Below, piece after piece: positions 1-11,012 of a stretch of 64,000 nt of DNA. The first letter of the stretch is position 1. Each line of letters starts with the position of its first letter. Made by a program: the position numbers and the translations under genes. The stretch lies in contig NC_057922.1 in NCBI RefSeq assembly GCF_018873765.1, forward strand, positions 8,693,563 to 8,757,562. The letters run 5' to 3'. The notes beneath the pieces are model-generated. The model saw nothing but the letters and a program-made list of their open reading frames with translations, ran no database searches and was not told where the DNA came from. Source of the stretch: Telopea speciosissima. Taxonomy: Eukaryota; Streptophyta; Magnoliopsida; Proteales; Proteaceae.

Positions 1-117
1 TATTTTACTCAAATTCATTAAAATTTTAAAAATAGTTTCTAATGTATTTTTTTTAAAAAAAAATCATGTTGTATCTATCCATAAAAATAATCTACAAAAC
101 TAAATTTTATTAGGGAG

Positions 118-303
118 AAAGAACGCCATCGGGTCGTGCCAGACATGCTATCCCTATGCCCTGACACAAGGGTGTGCGAAATGACCACCTCACTCCTGAT
201 CATTCCAGGGTTTCAGGGAGTGTAGCGGTTATTTTGCACACCCCTTTGTCAAGGTGCAGGGGTAGCGTCCGCTACGCAACCGAGTGGTGTTCTCTTTTCC
301 CCT
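118..303. mobile_element. foldback (MITE-like) element
   Basis: The two halves are imperfect reverse complements. The left arm reads AGAACGCCATCGGGT and the right arm, reversed, reads AGAACACCACTCGGTT. Inner stems pair CAAGGGTGTGCGAAATGACC with AAGGGGTGTGCAAAATAACC. There is no coding capacity. It shares its end flavour (GAAAGAAC / GGAAAAGAGAAC) with the two elements that follow. I could not define a clear target-site duplication. Confidence 0.6.
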
Positions 304-687
304 TTTATTAATATACTTCTAACTCTTTGTTGGTGGCTTTTTTTCGATTTTTTTAAAATCTTAGTAATCACACATAGAGCTACTTTTTACTTTGGTGTAT
401 GCTTTATTAATGGTTCAAAAGCGGGACCATTACTCCATTAGCGAACCAAGTTCCAGCTATTTAGGAAACTTAGTTCCTTTATCTGTGGATCCCCTTTAAT
501 CTTGGGGCCAAACATCCCCCCCCACCAAAAAAATAAAAAAAGAGCAGATCCCACTGCACCACTTTGAGCAGCTGTGTTTAATTAGGTCCCCATTCCTCCT
601 GTTCATATTTGTCTTTCTCTGTCGTGCCCTAATTCTCTTTCTAATTATTTATCCTTGTTTATCTTGCAATTAAACTTTTTTAATTAA

Positions 688-855
688 GGGAAGCAGTTTT
701 CTGTACGGGAGTGTGGCCTACGCCAGTACTCCCATGTGTCTATCTCTCTCCTCCTTAAAACAAGGGGCAGAGATGTCTTTTCACATGGAGAGGAGAGAGA
801 TAGACTCATGGGAGTGCTGGCGTAGGCCACACTCCCGGACAAAGAACTTTTCCCC
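688..855. mobile_element. foldback element with near-perfect stem
   Basis: A strong hairpin: CGGGAGTGTGGCCTACGCCA on the left pairs with the same motif reversed on the right, the stem continuing through ACTCCCATG and a CTATCTCTCTCC / GGAGAGAGATAG inner stem. The loop is about 40 bp. It is non-coding. The outer ends resemble GGGAAAAGTTCTTTGTCC in both directions. Confidence 0.7.
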
Positions 856-985
856 TTTAATTAATTACATCAATTCTCGAGCTGTCTTTTTCAAATTGAT
901 TAATTTTTTCTTTTTATATATTAGTGAAATAATTACTTTCCCCATTAATACGTACAAGCGAGATTATTTACTTCATTTCAATTAG

Positions 986-1137
986 GAAGAAAGAACGTTA
1001 AGCGTGTACCTACGCCTAGACATCGCTATATCCCCTAGAAAGGTGGAAAGATCCAAGAGTGCGATGGTCTTTTCGTGCCAGGTTGTGACTGGGCACAGGT
1101 ACATGCCCACACAACACTAGTTAGCGTTCCTTTTCCC
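986..1137. mobile_element. foldback element
   Basis: The left end AAAGAACGTTAAGCGTG pairs with the reversed right end AAGGAACGCTAACTAGTG, and GTACCTACGCC pairs with GTACCTGTGCCC after a small gap. It is a third member of the AAGAAC-ended foldback group within 1.1 kb. No coding potential. Confidence 0.55.
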
Positions 1138-1284
1138 TTACACTTAATATATAAAATCTTATTCCTCAACATGATTTTTTAAGAATTGTGAATTTAGTTT
1201 AGTATCAAATGTACATGGTACTCCCTACCAAGAATGATTAGATTTTATTATCAAAAGAAAAACAAATTCCATGCATGAAAGTTA

Positions 1285-1709
1285 TGTTGGGATTCCACGC
1301 AGAAAGCGAAAAAAATAGTCCCACATTGGATATAAATTGGAGTATGGGTGAGTTAATAGGTACTTGGGTACTCTCACCTTAACGGCTAGCTTTTGATAAT
1401 GAGTTCTATCCAAGTCCCTAACGAGTGGTATCAGAACCAAGGTTGTGGCACAGTCAGGATATGGCAGGGCCAAACTTTGGGGAAAGTCAAAAGATCTCTG
1501 CAGCTCCTGCATGGAAGGAAAGATCTTTGGAGTTTCACGCTGAAGGCTTTTGAGGATGAGTTCTACCCAAGTCCCTAACAAGTTATCTTCAGCGGAAAAA
1601 ATAGTTTCACATCGGATATAAATTGGATTGTGAGTGTGTTAATAGATACTTGGGTACCCTCTTCTTAACGGCTAGCTTTTGAGGATGAGTTCTACTCAAG
1701 TCCCTAACA
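1285..1709 (+). mobile_element. decayed TRIM (LTR element without genes)
   Basis: An LTR-like unit begins TGTTGGGATTCCACGC and ends CCCTAACGA. It is followed at once by GTGGTATCAGAACC, which resembles the plant primer-binding site complementary to initiator tRNA-Met. Further LTR-like segments ending GTCCCTAACA follow at about 1548-1580 and 1600-1709. The same LTR is present in the better preserved element at 2895-3339. This copy is rearranged and old. Confidence 0.6.
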
Positions 1710-2894
1710 AGTAACAAGTTATCTTCAAAAACTTTTTATATAATAATCTTTTGATTAGACACATTTGACATTTTCGCTTTGTATAACAAAATATTGAGAT
1801 ACTACAAAGCTTTATTGATATTCTCCGAACATTAGATATGGTACAACTACAAGCAAAAGTGAAGGAGAGCTAAGAACTATTTAAAAGTAGGAAACTTCAT
1901 AACACGAAAAGATGTAGAGACACTGCAAATTGGAGCACATATCAAGATTTTGGACATTATCAAGATTTTGGACATTATATGGGGATGAAGGAAGAGAAAG
2001 GAAAGAATTTTGCGGAGATCTTGAGAAGGGTCAAGTTTAGATGACCTGCCCACACCTAACTTCGTTTCTTAAATCCCAAATAATATAGCAAGTGACAATG
2101 AAAACAGAATCTAACTAACCAAGAGATTGTTTATCAAGAAAATTATCATTTAGGAAGGAAACATAAAAAGCAGCAATTGAAATATCAGAGGACCTATAAT
2201 ACAAATCCGTTTTGATTATTCACAAAAAAAAAAGAAAAAAAGAAGACCAAATAGACTTAACACATGATCCACAAAGAACACAAGTGGGGTCTCTCGAGAT
2301 CCATCTGGAGAGAACAATTTTGACTGAAATCCCTACATATAAAATATATCAAAAAAATAATTTAAATTTAAGATGTAACTTAAGCTTCCAAAAACAAACG
2401 CCACCGTTGAAACTTACTAGCATCTCTTCAGAAAAAGCATTGGAAAAAGAGAAGAAATAAGGCAGCACTCGATTTTCCGTCCTTGAGGTAGGAACATCTA
2501 GAGGTATTTTTTCCTATGAGTACAGAAAACTCACTTTTATCGTCAGTAAAACAATAGTATCGTAAAAATCTAGTCAAAGCGCAGCATTATCCCGCTTTTC
2601 TTGTAATGGCTCTAGGCAAATTTATGCGACATTTACGTCATACCACACATATTCGACCTTAGTCTGTGGTGCCTCCCATTTGTCATCTTGAGCCAGATTC
2701 TTCAAATGCTCTAGCATTGATCTGCTTCAATATCTCAGCCTCTAAGTGGGTGTGGGAGTGGGAGTGGGAGAATGAAAAGTGTGGAACCATCATGCCCGGC
2801 ATTTTCAATCCTTGCATACCTTGAATCTAGAATTTATAAGCTTCACTCTATTGGTCTACATTTTTGTTGTTTCAAAGGTGCTGTTTATGAAATT

Positions 2895-3339
2895 TGTTGG
2901 GATATCCATGTATAAGGTAAAAAATAAAAAATAAAAAATAAAAAAAATTCAACATCAGATATGAAAGGAGATGTGGGTGGGTTAATAGGTATTTGGGCAC
3001 CCTCTTCTTAACAACTAGTTTTGAAGGATGAGACCCAAGCCCCTAACAAGTGGTATCAAAGTCGGCCCGTGAAAATTTTCGTTTGACCGAGGGTTCTCGG
3101 GGTTTGATCTCAGGCTCCACATCAGCTCCCGCGTGGAGGGGGAGATCGAAATCTCAGACTCCACGTGTTTGTCATCCGCGTGGAGGAGGAGATTGTTGGG
3201 ATATCCACGCATAAAACAAAAAAAAAAAAAAAAAATAGTCCCACATCGGATACGAAAGGGGATGTGGGTGGGTTAATAAGTACTTGGACACCCTCTCCTT
3301 AACAGCTAGCTTTTGAGGATGAGACCTAAGCCCCTAACA
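2895..3339 (+). mobile_element. complete TRIM retroelement
   Basis: A 445-bp structure with two direct LTRs (2895-3048 and 3194-3339), both starting TGTTGGGATATCCA and ending CCCCTAACA. The first LTR is followed by AGTGGTATCAAAGTCGG, matching a tRNA-Met-type primer site. The second is preceded by a purine-rich tract (GGAGGAGGAGAT). The whole is flanked by the 5-bp direct repeat AAATT (2890-2894 and 3340-3344). The internal region is only about 145 bp and has no genes, which defines a TRIM. The LTRs differ at roughly 15% of alignable positions, so the insertion is old. Confidence 0.85.
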
Positions 3340-3798
3340 AAATTAAACTTTTAAAGGCATTTTGATGTGTCAAAAAAATATCCAATAAAATATAGGCTCG
3401 AGTATTCCTCTAGTCACGGTGAATGAGATCAATAAACTATAGGATCGAGTTTTCCTCCATCCATGATGAATGAAATTCCATTCACAGTAGGCGGGAGAGA
3501 GCGGGAAAGGATATCAGAAGAGTATTTTGAAACATAATAAAATCCTAGGAGGGATTTGTGAACCCTAGGATGGCGGGTAAACCGTCTTCTATATATGGAG
3601 GGAAACTTAATCCTAAAATATAATGTATCTTTTAATTGATAAATTTCAACCATACAACATCTAGTATAATCAATCATAAAGTGGACTAGTGCTTGAAACG
3701 ATCTTATATTGTTGGACATAGTGAGACTCTTGGTCTTCTACATGTAAGAGGATGAAAATTGAGTGTATGAAGTTCATACACAAGTACTTTGTTAAAAG

Positions 3799-3800
<2 letters not shown>

Positions 3801-3830
<30 letters not shown>
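3801..3830. repeat. (GT)n microsatellite
   Basis: About 14 GT units run directly into a G-homopolymer after CTTT. It borders the dispersed repeat at 3838-3957. Confidence 0.9.
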
Positions 3831-3831
<1 letters not shown>

Positions 3832-3837
3832 TTTGGG

Positions 3838-3957
3838 GGGGGGGGAAGTGTGGCCCTTGTGCCCAGACACATAGGGAAGTGAAATAACCGCCTCACCTTG
3901 TAAGAAAGACAAAAATACCCACTATGTTGATACTTCTGCGTGTATTTTCACTGGCCC
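3838..3957 (+). repeat. dispersed repeat with conserved core
   Basis: Contains AGTGAAATAACCGCCTCACC, then a TATGTTGATACTTCTGCGTG block, then CACTGGCCCCCACGTG. The same order of motifs recurs at 61147-61230, in reverse at about 22160-22270, and in weaker form at 33900-34010 and 48900-49015. It is probably the body of a foldback/MITE-like family. Non-coding. Confidence 0.5.
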
Positions 3958-4737
3958 CCACGTGATCAAGAATAAAGAATATAAATTCGGACGAAAAAGA
4001 GATACTATTGAAATCACTGCACTAATTCTAAACAAAGAGAAATATTGTACAAAAGTGTAAAAGAATATAAATAATTTATTTATGTTTTTTTTTTCAATTA
4101 ATTTCATTTAAATATTTTGGGTAAAGGCTGGACTTGTTCGCAGCCTCTCACTGTGCCCAACTGAGTCTGTCTCTCTCACACCCCTTATGGAAATGATCCC
4201 TTGTCTTCCCCTATTTCACCCTCTTCATGGGACACAACTGCTAGCTCCAGGAAAGTTAGTGGCTGAGCCCAACCCTCTCCCCAATATTTCTACATTGTTC
4301 CATTTGTAAATATTTAACCCAAAAGCTTCCAACACTTTTTTTACATGTAGGTAGGACATAACTGTGTACACATTCACGGATGCACAGACTTACAAAACGG
4401 GACGAAGCAAGATCAAGACTTACTCTGAAAATATGTAAATATCTACCAAAAATAACAAATTATTGGGTAAAAAGAGACTCACAATTGTACAAGGAAACGA
4501 ATAATTTTAAGTGTAATTAAAAGTGAGATTATTCTACCAACATCCGCAAAAGTTCTAAATTATTCTATTGAAGAAGTTAGTAAGATAGAATGGCCAAATT
4601 CCTCTCCTTGGCTCCATGAGTTTTGTGATCAGTATATTTTAGGTTGCTCACGAATTCATTCTCAATAAATCATTTTATTATCAAAAAAAAGAAGAAGCTA
4701 ATTATCCTTTTTAAACGATAGATGCTCTAATCTCCCC

Positions 4738-4930
4738 AAATAACCTGACCCAACCATGGTTTGAAGAATTGGTATTGGATCGATCGATTTGAATCAGTAT
4801 TAGTATCGATTGGATTGACCTATTCACTGTTACAGATTTACAGGCCGATATAAATCGGTACAAACATATCCAAATCGGTATTGATTTAACCAAGACCGAT
4901 ATTGTATCCGTTTCGGATTCCCAAATACCT
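4738..4930. repeat. AATCGGTAT-type dispersed repeat
   Basis: Many short variants of ATCGGTATTGAT, GATCGATTTGAATC and CCGATATAAATCGG in both directions. Similar stretches occur at 11550-11720, 22360-22510, 35550-35790 and 53860-53930. Non-coding; origin unknown. Confidence 0.5.
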
Positions 4931-5517
4931 GGACCCAACAGGGAAATCCCAGTTCATTGGGCATATATGTTTCCAATCAATCTTTGGTTGAGAAGCACCT
5001 GTCAATTAGTACCTTTTGGCATCATTCTCATGTGTACTTTGGAATCTTTTTAGTGGTTGGAAATGATAAGATAAATGATACCGTACATCGAGGTTGGTTA
5101 TCTTTATGCAAACATTGTCTATTCCGAATCTTTTACCGCCAACAAATTGTAAACTATGACTTCTACCAAAAAGACCTTAATACAAATTTCATTATATTTT
5201 TAAGCAAAAGTTTTCTTCACCAATAGAAGAAGAACTTCAGTCCACTGATGATGTCATATGATATGACTCTTGACCATACGAAAAGGGCATCTTGAAAGAA
5301 AAAAAAAGGAAAAAATCAACATTAGCCGTGGGCCCAAATTATGTAGGAGTCCAGATCTTTCTTACGATTGGCCGCCTTGAGGCCACTAGCTTGGGGTTTG
5401 CTTTGATCGACATGCTCAACCAGCTCCAATGGGAGATGGGCAAGCTGGTCTACGTATATATCACCCAACCGCGATACACACCCTATGAGTAGATCAATCA
5501 AGATAACATGAGAGTGC

Positions 5518-5767
5518 AGAAGAAGAAGCAAGGATGATGAGGGCTCAAGGGGAGGGGAGTTGGAAGGGGTGGGGAAAAGAGGGAGTTAGAGAGAGAGAGA
5601 GAGAGAGAGACCAAACCATGATTGTAGATGGGTGTATTTTTCCTTTACACACGAGGGTTGAAAACTTTTTCCAAAAGAAAAGGTAGGGGGGGGGGGTGGG
5701 AAAGAAGAAGCAAGGACGATGAGGGCTCAAGGGGAGGGGAGTTGGAAGGGGTGGGGAAAAGAGGGAG

Positions 5768-5805
<38 letters not shown>

Positions 5806-5880
5806 AAACCATGATTGTAGATGGGTGTATTTTTCCTTTACACACGAGGGTTGAAAACTTTCTCCAAAAAAAAAAAGGTG
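5518..5880. repeat. two-copy tandem duplication, period 182 bp
   Basis: The phrase GATGAGGGCTCAAGGGGAGG starts at 5536 and again at 5718. Each copy continues through an (AG)n tract of different length, CCAAACCATGATTGTAGATG and a G-rich tail. The open frames here are products of the repeat and the AG tract. Confidence 0.85.
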
Positions 5881-8800
5881 GGGTGATAGGAAAGAGATTG
5901 TTGCTTGATCAAGTAGCACTTGCCCCTATTGCAGGATCAATTAGAGCACACATAGGATCATTAACACAGATGGATTTTTTTTTAAATTTTAAGAAAAGCT
6001 AGGTGATAATTTTGCGAGTTCATTTATGCATGACCCACACAGCTAAGCAATGTTCTTTTTCCATTTAAAAATAATTTTTTTTTCCCACTGTTTAGGTGAT
6101 TTCTATTATAAAATATGAACAAAGTTTTCCTTAAGCCTCGTGAATAGGAATCCATTAATTGAAACTTTGGATACGCATTGAAAGGTATCAAAAGGGTAAT
6201 TTAAAGAACATGCTAAAACACTATAGGGGTTTGTGACCTTTAAGATGGTCTAGTGAAAGAAAACTTTCTCCTTTTGGAAAGAGGGTTAACATCGAGAACT
6301 TAGGGGATCGAGTTTTCTTACACTCATGGTGAATGACAATCTTGCTACCCAAAACAAAATAATAAATGAGAATCCATTAACTACACAACTGTGGATGGGT
6401 ATTTGGGGAAAAATAATAAATTCCTTTAGAGGTTTTGTGGACCTAGGATGTGGTGGGTATTCCAGGATGGACCACGAATGCCTCTAACCATCCGATGCAC
6501 TGGAGAGGATCTCTTTCCTACGGGTGAATAAAACTTTCTCCAAACTTATGGAGTTCAAAGTCAAACAAAAGTTTTTTTTTTTCTTTTTTGGTTGTTGTTG
6601 TTGAAGTGGGTCAAAAAAATATTATTATTATAAAATCATCATCATCACCACCAATACATTCAATCATAGGGGCACTAGAAAAATATTAATATGAATTTCA
6701 TAAGGCCACTTGTGCAAAGCCAGAAGTCCACACTATTAATCCCACTCATCAACACGTCAGCGTATTTCACAGTAGGATATTTTTCATTCGACTCATCACT
6801 TTATACACATCATGGGCATCTTCGTAAATTCACTCCAACAAAAGAACCATTTGATTCACACGTCGGCACGCGTACACTATGGTAACCCACCAATGGTCCC
6901 ACACCAGGTCCCAAGTCCTACCGGCATTAGTTATCGAAAGGGCAAGCCTACGTGAACCCAGCTGTATAGGATCAAGAAATTACTCAAGACAACAAGAACG
7001 ACAAAGCCTGAACTAAAAATATCAGAAATCTGTCCTTTTTACAACTGTTCTACAGAGTCAGGCTTTCGGTAGCCGCGTCATGGCTTACTTGTAAAATTAC
7101 GAAAAAACCAAAAAGAAAAAATTAAAATCCTTTAATTTTTGGTTCTTTTAATTTTGGCCGTGAATTATTTAAAGGCTTTCCGACATCGTGTCGAGTCATC
7201 ACTTGTGTTAGCGCCTCTTTGTTTAATTTTTATTTTGGATTTTTTTTATCCCTTAAAGCTTCTCTGAACCAGAGAGACAATAGAGCATTTTCTCTGCAAG
7301 TGCTCTTCCGACGTCGAAAGCAGAATTACGCCTGAAACTAGTTCGAAAGCGATATATATTTAAATTCTCTTGTTGATGATGTTTCGGGAGTAGCAATCGA
7401 GGCAAGGTTGTAAAGCTTTAAAGGTGAGTTTCTTTCTTTCTTTCTTTCTTCTTCTGCTTCTTCTTTCAGGTGTTGTCTGTGTTATTTTCCGTTTCATCTT
7501 TAAAACTTCATCTTTTCGTGGATTCCTTCGTTTCTAAAGGAGACAAAGAAGGATTGAGCGGTTTTCTTCGTTTCCGAAGCTCTGCAGGTGCTTTTTTTTT
7601 TGTTCAAATTGAAGAGTTTCGTGGTTTTTGAACTTTCTGTCGCCTTCCGCATACACGAGAAATTCGTCCGATTAAGTGGATGATTTTGAATTTGATTTTA
7701 AATAAGAAAACGAAATCTTTTCGCAGTTCGTTTGTCTTCTGAGATTCTCCTTGTTTTCTCTGGAATCTCGTGGTTATTCCGCAACAATTCGAATTATTTT
7801 TCTTCTTCCTGTGGTATTTGTTCTGAGAGTGAGTAAGCTTCCATTTTTGCAGACGTGAGAAATCTGCAGATTTGTCTCACAAAGTTATGTAATCTCCAAG
7901 AAATGTCAGTAAAATTTTGAAATCTCGATAGTGTATTTTGTAGTCCAAAATCCAAATGCCAAATCAACAAACAAAAAGTTTCTCTTGTCAAAATTCACGT
8001 TTTCTCCTGTTTACGCACACAACTCTTTTGTTATTTCTCTCCGAAACTTATGTCTTAAAAGACGATTTTCCTTCTCTCTGTCTTTTCTGTAAAACAGACA
8101 AGGCATTGACTCTGTTTCTTTGAAAAATTGAAGATTCCGCCAATTCCTCTCTTCTGTTGCTGCGAAAACCAGCTTTCCCTTTGGTCGAAGTTCTAAAGTA
8201 AGCCGGAGGCGTTATACCTCATCATCTCATGATGAGATCAATCGACTTCTCTAGAGCAACTCTCCCCCCACTACACTCTTGTGAACTGTGGAAATCACTA
8301 TAGATTGTGCACTTTTGCTGTTGACCATTTAATTTAGTGAAAGTAGGCCCCATGGAACACTGAATAGACGATCAAGATTGATCAAGAATAAAGGAAGATT
8401 AGACTTAAAATCTTTTGAGTTTTTTGAGGAAGAATAATCAAATCAGTCTTAATTTTTTTTAATTATGTTGCTCATTATCAATTAATCAAATCAATCTCAA
8501 GTGATATTTAGTTCCAACTTCCAATCCCAATCTTGATCTTCTCTAATTCATTACCTTTTTAACTGTCTAAGTCTCTATTGGCTCTTTAAGCATATTTGGA
8601 CACTCTCACTTTAGAGCCTTGGCTGCTTCAGTGCTTCTCCTCCTCTCCTTTTAAAATTCTTTTCTCCAAATATTCCTCAAAAGCTGTGATAAAATCGAAT
8701 TGTAGTATCTGGGTTTGGACCAGGTGAGTGGGCTTGACCCAGTTGGCCCAGCCCAATAGTGTCACTTTCTTAGTTGTCCATTTCAAAAAGGCTTTGTTGT

Positions 8801-9379
8801 TGGTTGGGAGGCCCATATGGAACTTTTAGGCAGAGCGAAAAATCAGAGAACAGAGATGGTTGGAAGGACAAGTAGCATATGTCTTGTCTCTTTCTTTTAT
8901 GGTTAAAATGATATTATGTAGCAGGTTATATTGGGAATCACATGCTAAACCACCTTTTTTTGCACTGATTTCTTTTTTGTTGCAGGATATTGTGTTCATC
9001 ATGTAATAAGCATATTTAAGAGATTGGTTTAGGACCGTTGGATTCGACTGCTCCTAGCCTCCTTGCCTCCTTTAACCCAACTACGGTACTACTCTCTCTC
9101 TCTATGAAAGATGACATTTTATTCTTATATTCGTCTTTCTTTTGATTGTTCCTCAATTTTATTCCTTGGATCAACTTTGAGCGGTTTCCCATTACTTCGG
9201 GTTAAAATTTTGCCATTGCATGTGTGGGCTCCACTATCGCATAGACCCACATATTGAACGATGATGTGGCAATTTTGGAAGAGCAAAACTTCGTCAGGAA
9301 AAGTCACCATAGGATCCAAGGAAACAGGGCATCCACTAAGTGATGGATGGTGGAGCCCAATGTAAGTCACACCCATTAA

Positions 9380-10020
9380 ACTGAAGGGTGTTAATTGGTT
9401 TGGTTCTGATTCGGTTCATAGTATAATGGGAAGAAATCAAAATCGAAAATGGTTTCAATATTTCAAATCAGAGACAATTAAAAAGGTTTCGGTTAAATGC
9501 GTTCTAAATGATTCTGATTTCAATTTTTTGCCGGTTTGAATTAACCATTTTAGGTCCAATTAGAAGCGAATCTATTTTTCAGGACCTATAAAAAAAATTC
9601 TCATGTTGTTGAGCTTGAACCATGGCATCTGTGCCCAATTTTTGACTTAAGATAAAAACAGTTTATATATGATGTAAATCCAATACAAAACATTAGAGAG
9701 CGTATATAAAATGTTAGGGTTACCTTTTTTTTTTGTTAAATTAGTTTAGTTTAATCGATTTAACAGCATAATGGTTCTAAAAAGGACAAACTTAGTGCAC
9801 GAGACTCCCTTCACTACAGGGTCTGGGAAACAGCTAGCATCCTGGAGTTCAAAACCAAAGGTTAAACGGTTTCAAAACCAAAATAAAATTGTTTAATGAA
9901 TGGTTTCACTTCTTAAAATTAAAATTGAACTAATTAGTAAATGATTTATTGATTTTGATTTATATGGTTCGATTCAATTTTTAATTTTTTTTTTATAGAA
10001 ATTTAATTTGTAATTCGCGC
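9380..10020. repeat. GGTTCGGTT/AATCGAAA-type degenerate repeat
   Basis: Scattered variants of TTGGTTTGGTTCTGATTCGG, AAATCGAAAATGGTTTC and GATTCAATTTTTAATT, interrupted by other sequence. The same flavour recurs at 40140-40320 and 40560-40745. Non-coding dispersed repeat of unknown class. Confidence 0.45.
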
Positions 10021-10201
10021 CCTTACTAGAGTGTCGTGACTGTCGTCTATAGACTCTCTCCTTTTTTTATTAGTTTGATGCAATCCATTCATTTGTTGTT
10101 GCTGAAAATGAGAATGTTCATTTTATTTTTATTTTATAGGAAAGAATGATTCATATATTGAATGCTCTTATTTGGCTTCATTGATTTCGAGCCCAAAGAC
10201 A

Positions 10202-10612
10202 CAAAAGAATCCAAATTGGAAGTTGGAAATTTGGAATATTTTCAAGGATAACAAATCAAAATTTAAAGATCGAGTTTCCTTTCACCCACAACAAAGAGGA
10301 ATTCCTTAGCTGATTGGTGTCAACTCCTTTGAATGGGCACCAAGAATAGTGAGAGGGATATTTTCGACCCCATACTATGTTGCGAGTAATTAAGACCTTT
10401 AGTTTTCAAGTTGAGATTTGGAAATTTGGAATATTTTGAAAGACAGCTAATACGATTAATTTAAAATTTAAAGATCGTGTTTCCTTCCACGCATACTGAC
10501 ACGAGAAGTTCCTTAGCTGATAGCTGTCAGCTTCTTTGATTGGGCATTGTGATTAGTGGAAGGAATATTTCCAACGCTGTACTATGGAGTGAGTAATTAA
10601 GACCCTAGCATA
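10202..10612. repeat. diverged two-copy tandem repeat, about 205 bp
   Basis: Two consecutive units share TTTGGAAATTTGGAATATTT, AATTTAAAGATCG, GTTTCCTT, TTCCTTAGCTGAT, and end GAGTAATTAAGACC. The first spans about 10202-10401 and the second about 10407-10612. The motif GATCGAGTTTCC also relates it to the repeats near 3.4 and 6.3 kb. Confidence 0.7.
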
Positions 10613-10632
10613 GTGGGTGAACCTTCTTCCAT

Positions 10633-10844
10633 GGGAAAATTTTTTGCTGCTATGCCCATAGCAGAAATGTTCCTGCTACAAGATTAGTAGCCAAGGAAAT
10701 GGAATAATTCACTTCCCCTTTGGGTTCATGAATATTCTTCTAGGTTTTGGTATTTTCTAAAATGCCCTTTAAGATCCCAGTTCCTTGGTTGCCAGCCTTG
10801 TAGCAGGAACATTCTTGCTACTAGTGTAACAGCAAAATTTCGTC
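10633..10844. mobile_element. foldback element
   Basis: The left arm AAATTTTTTGCTGCTATG with AATGTTCCTGCTACAAG is matched in reverse by the right arm AAATTTTGCTGTTACACTAG with AATGTTCCTGCTACAAGG. The arms are about 75 bp and the loop about 60 bp. It lies about 170 bp upstream of the ACR start codon, possibly in its leader intron. Non-coding. Confidence 0.7.
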
Positions 10845-11012
10845 ATCTTCCATGAGTGCGGAAATTTTAATGTAGAAGTCTAGAAAGATCTACGCTCAGC
10901 CTTATAATGTGCCTCAATAAACCTTTTGTGGCTCACAGACTTTTCAAGAGACTAGGAGAGTGTGGCATTGGCTTTGGAGAAGAGAAACTAAGAAACAAAG
11001 AGGTGTGTTTAG

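Larger units (their letters stand above)
1..7180. other. repeat-rich gene-free region
   Basis: I see no convincing gene here. Short open frames are low-complexity or lie inside repeats. The stretch contains three foldback elements in the first 1.2 kb, two TRIM elements, a GT microsatellite, copies of dispersed repeat families and a 182-bp tandem duplication, listed separately. The remainder (about 1.7-2.8 kb, 4.1-4.7 kb, 4.95-5.5 kb, 5.9-7.1 kb) shows nothing I recognise. Stretches near 3.4-3.6 kb and 6.1-6.5 kb resemble each other (phrases like CGAGTTTTCC next to a TGGTGAATG motif) and are probably decayed copies of one repeat. Confidence 0.6.
7181..11012 (+). promoter_or_regulatory. ACR3-like upstream region and spliced leader
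   Basis: The start codon of the ACR gene lies at 11013, but the sequence 3.6 kb upstream looks like a transcribed leader. There is a TATATATTTAAA stretch at 7353, a CT-rich leader, and a strong donor (AAAG/GTGAGTT) after 7423. A possible further leader exon begins after TTTTTTGTTGCAG near 8986. The last acceptor before the ATG could be GCTCACAG at about 10938 or TGTTTAG immediately before it. Which of these sites are used cannot be decided from sequence. The interval also holds AACCGAATC-type repeats (9380-10020), a tandem duplication and a foldback element. Confidence 0.4.

Noticed and set aside
1282-1581. Overlapping frames on both strands near 1.3-1.6 kb as possible genes
   Set aside because: They lie wholly within a TRIM remnant, an element family without genes.
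5545-5919. 124-codon minus-strand frame rich in Leu-Ser repeats
   Set aside because: It is the translation of AG/CT tracts and of the tandem duplication; no protein family and no codon signal.
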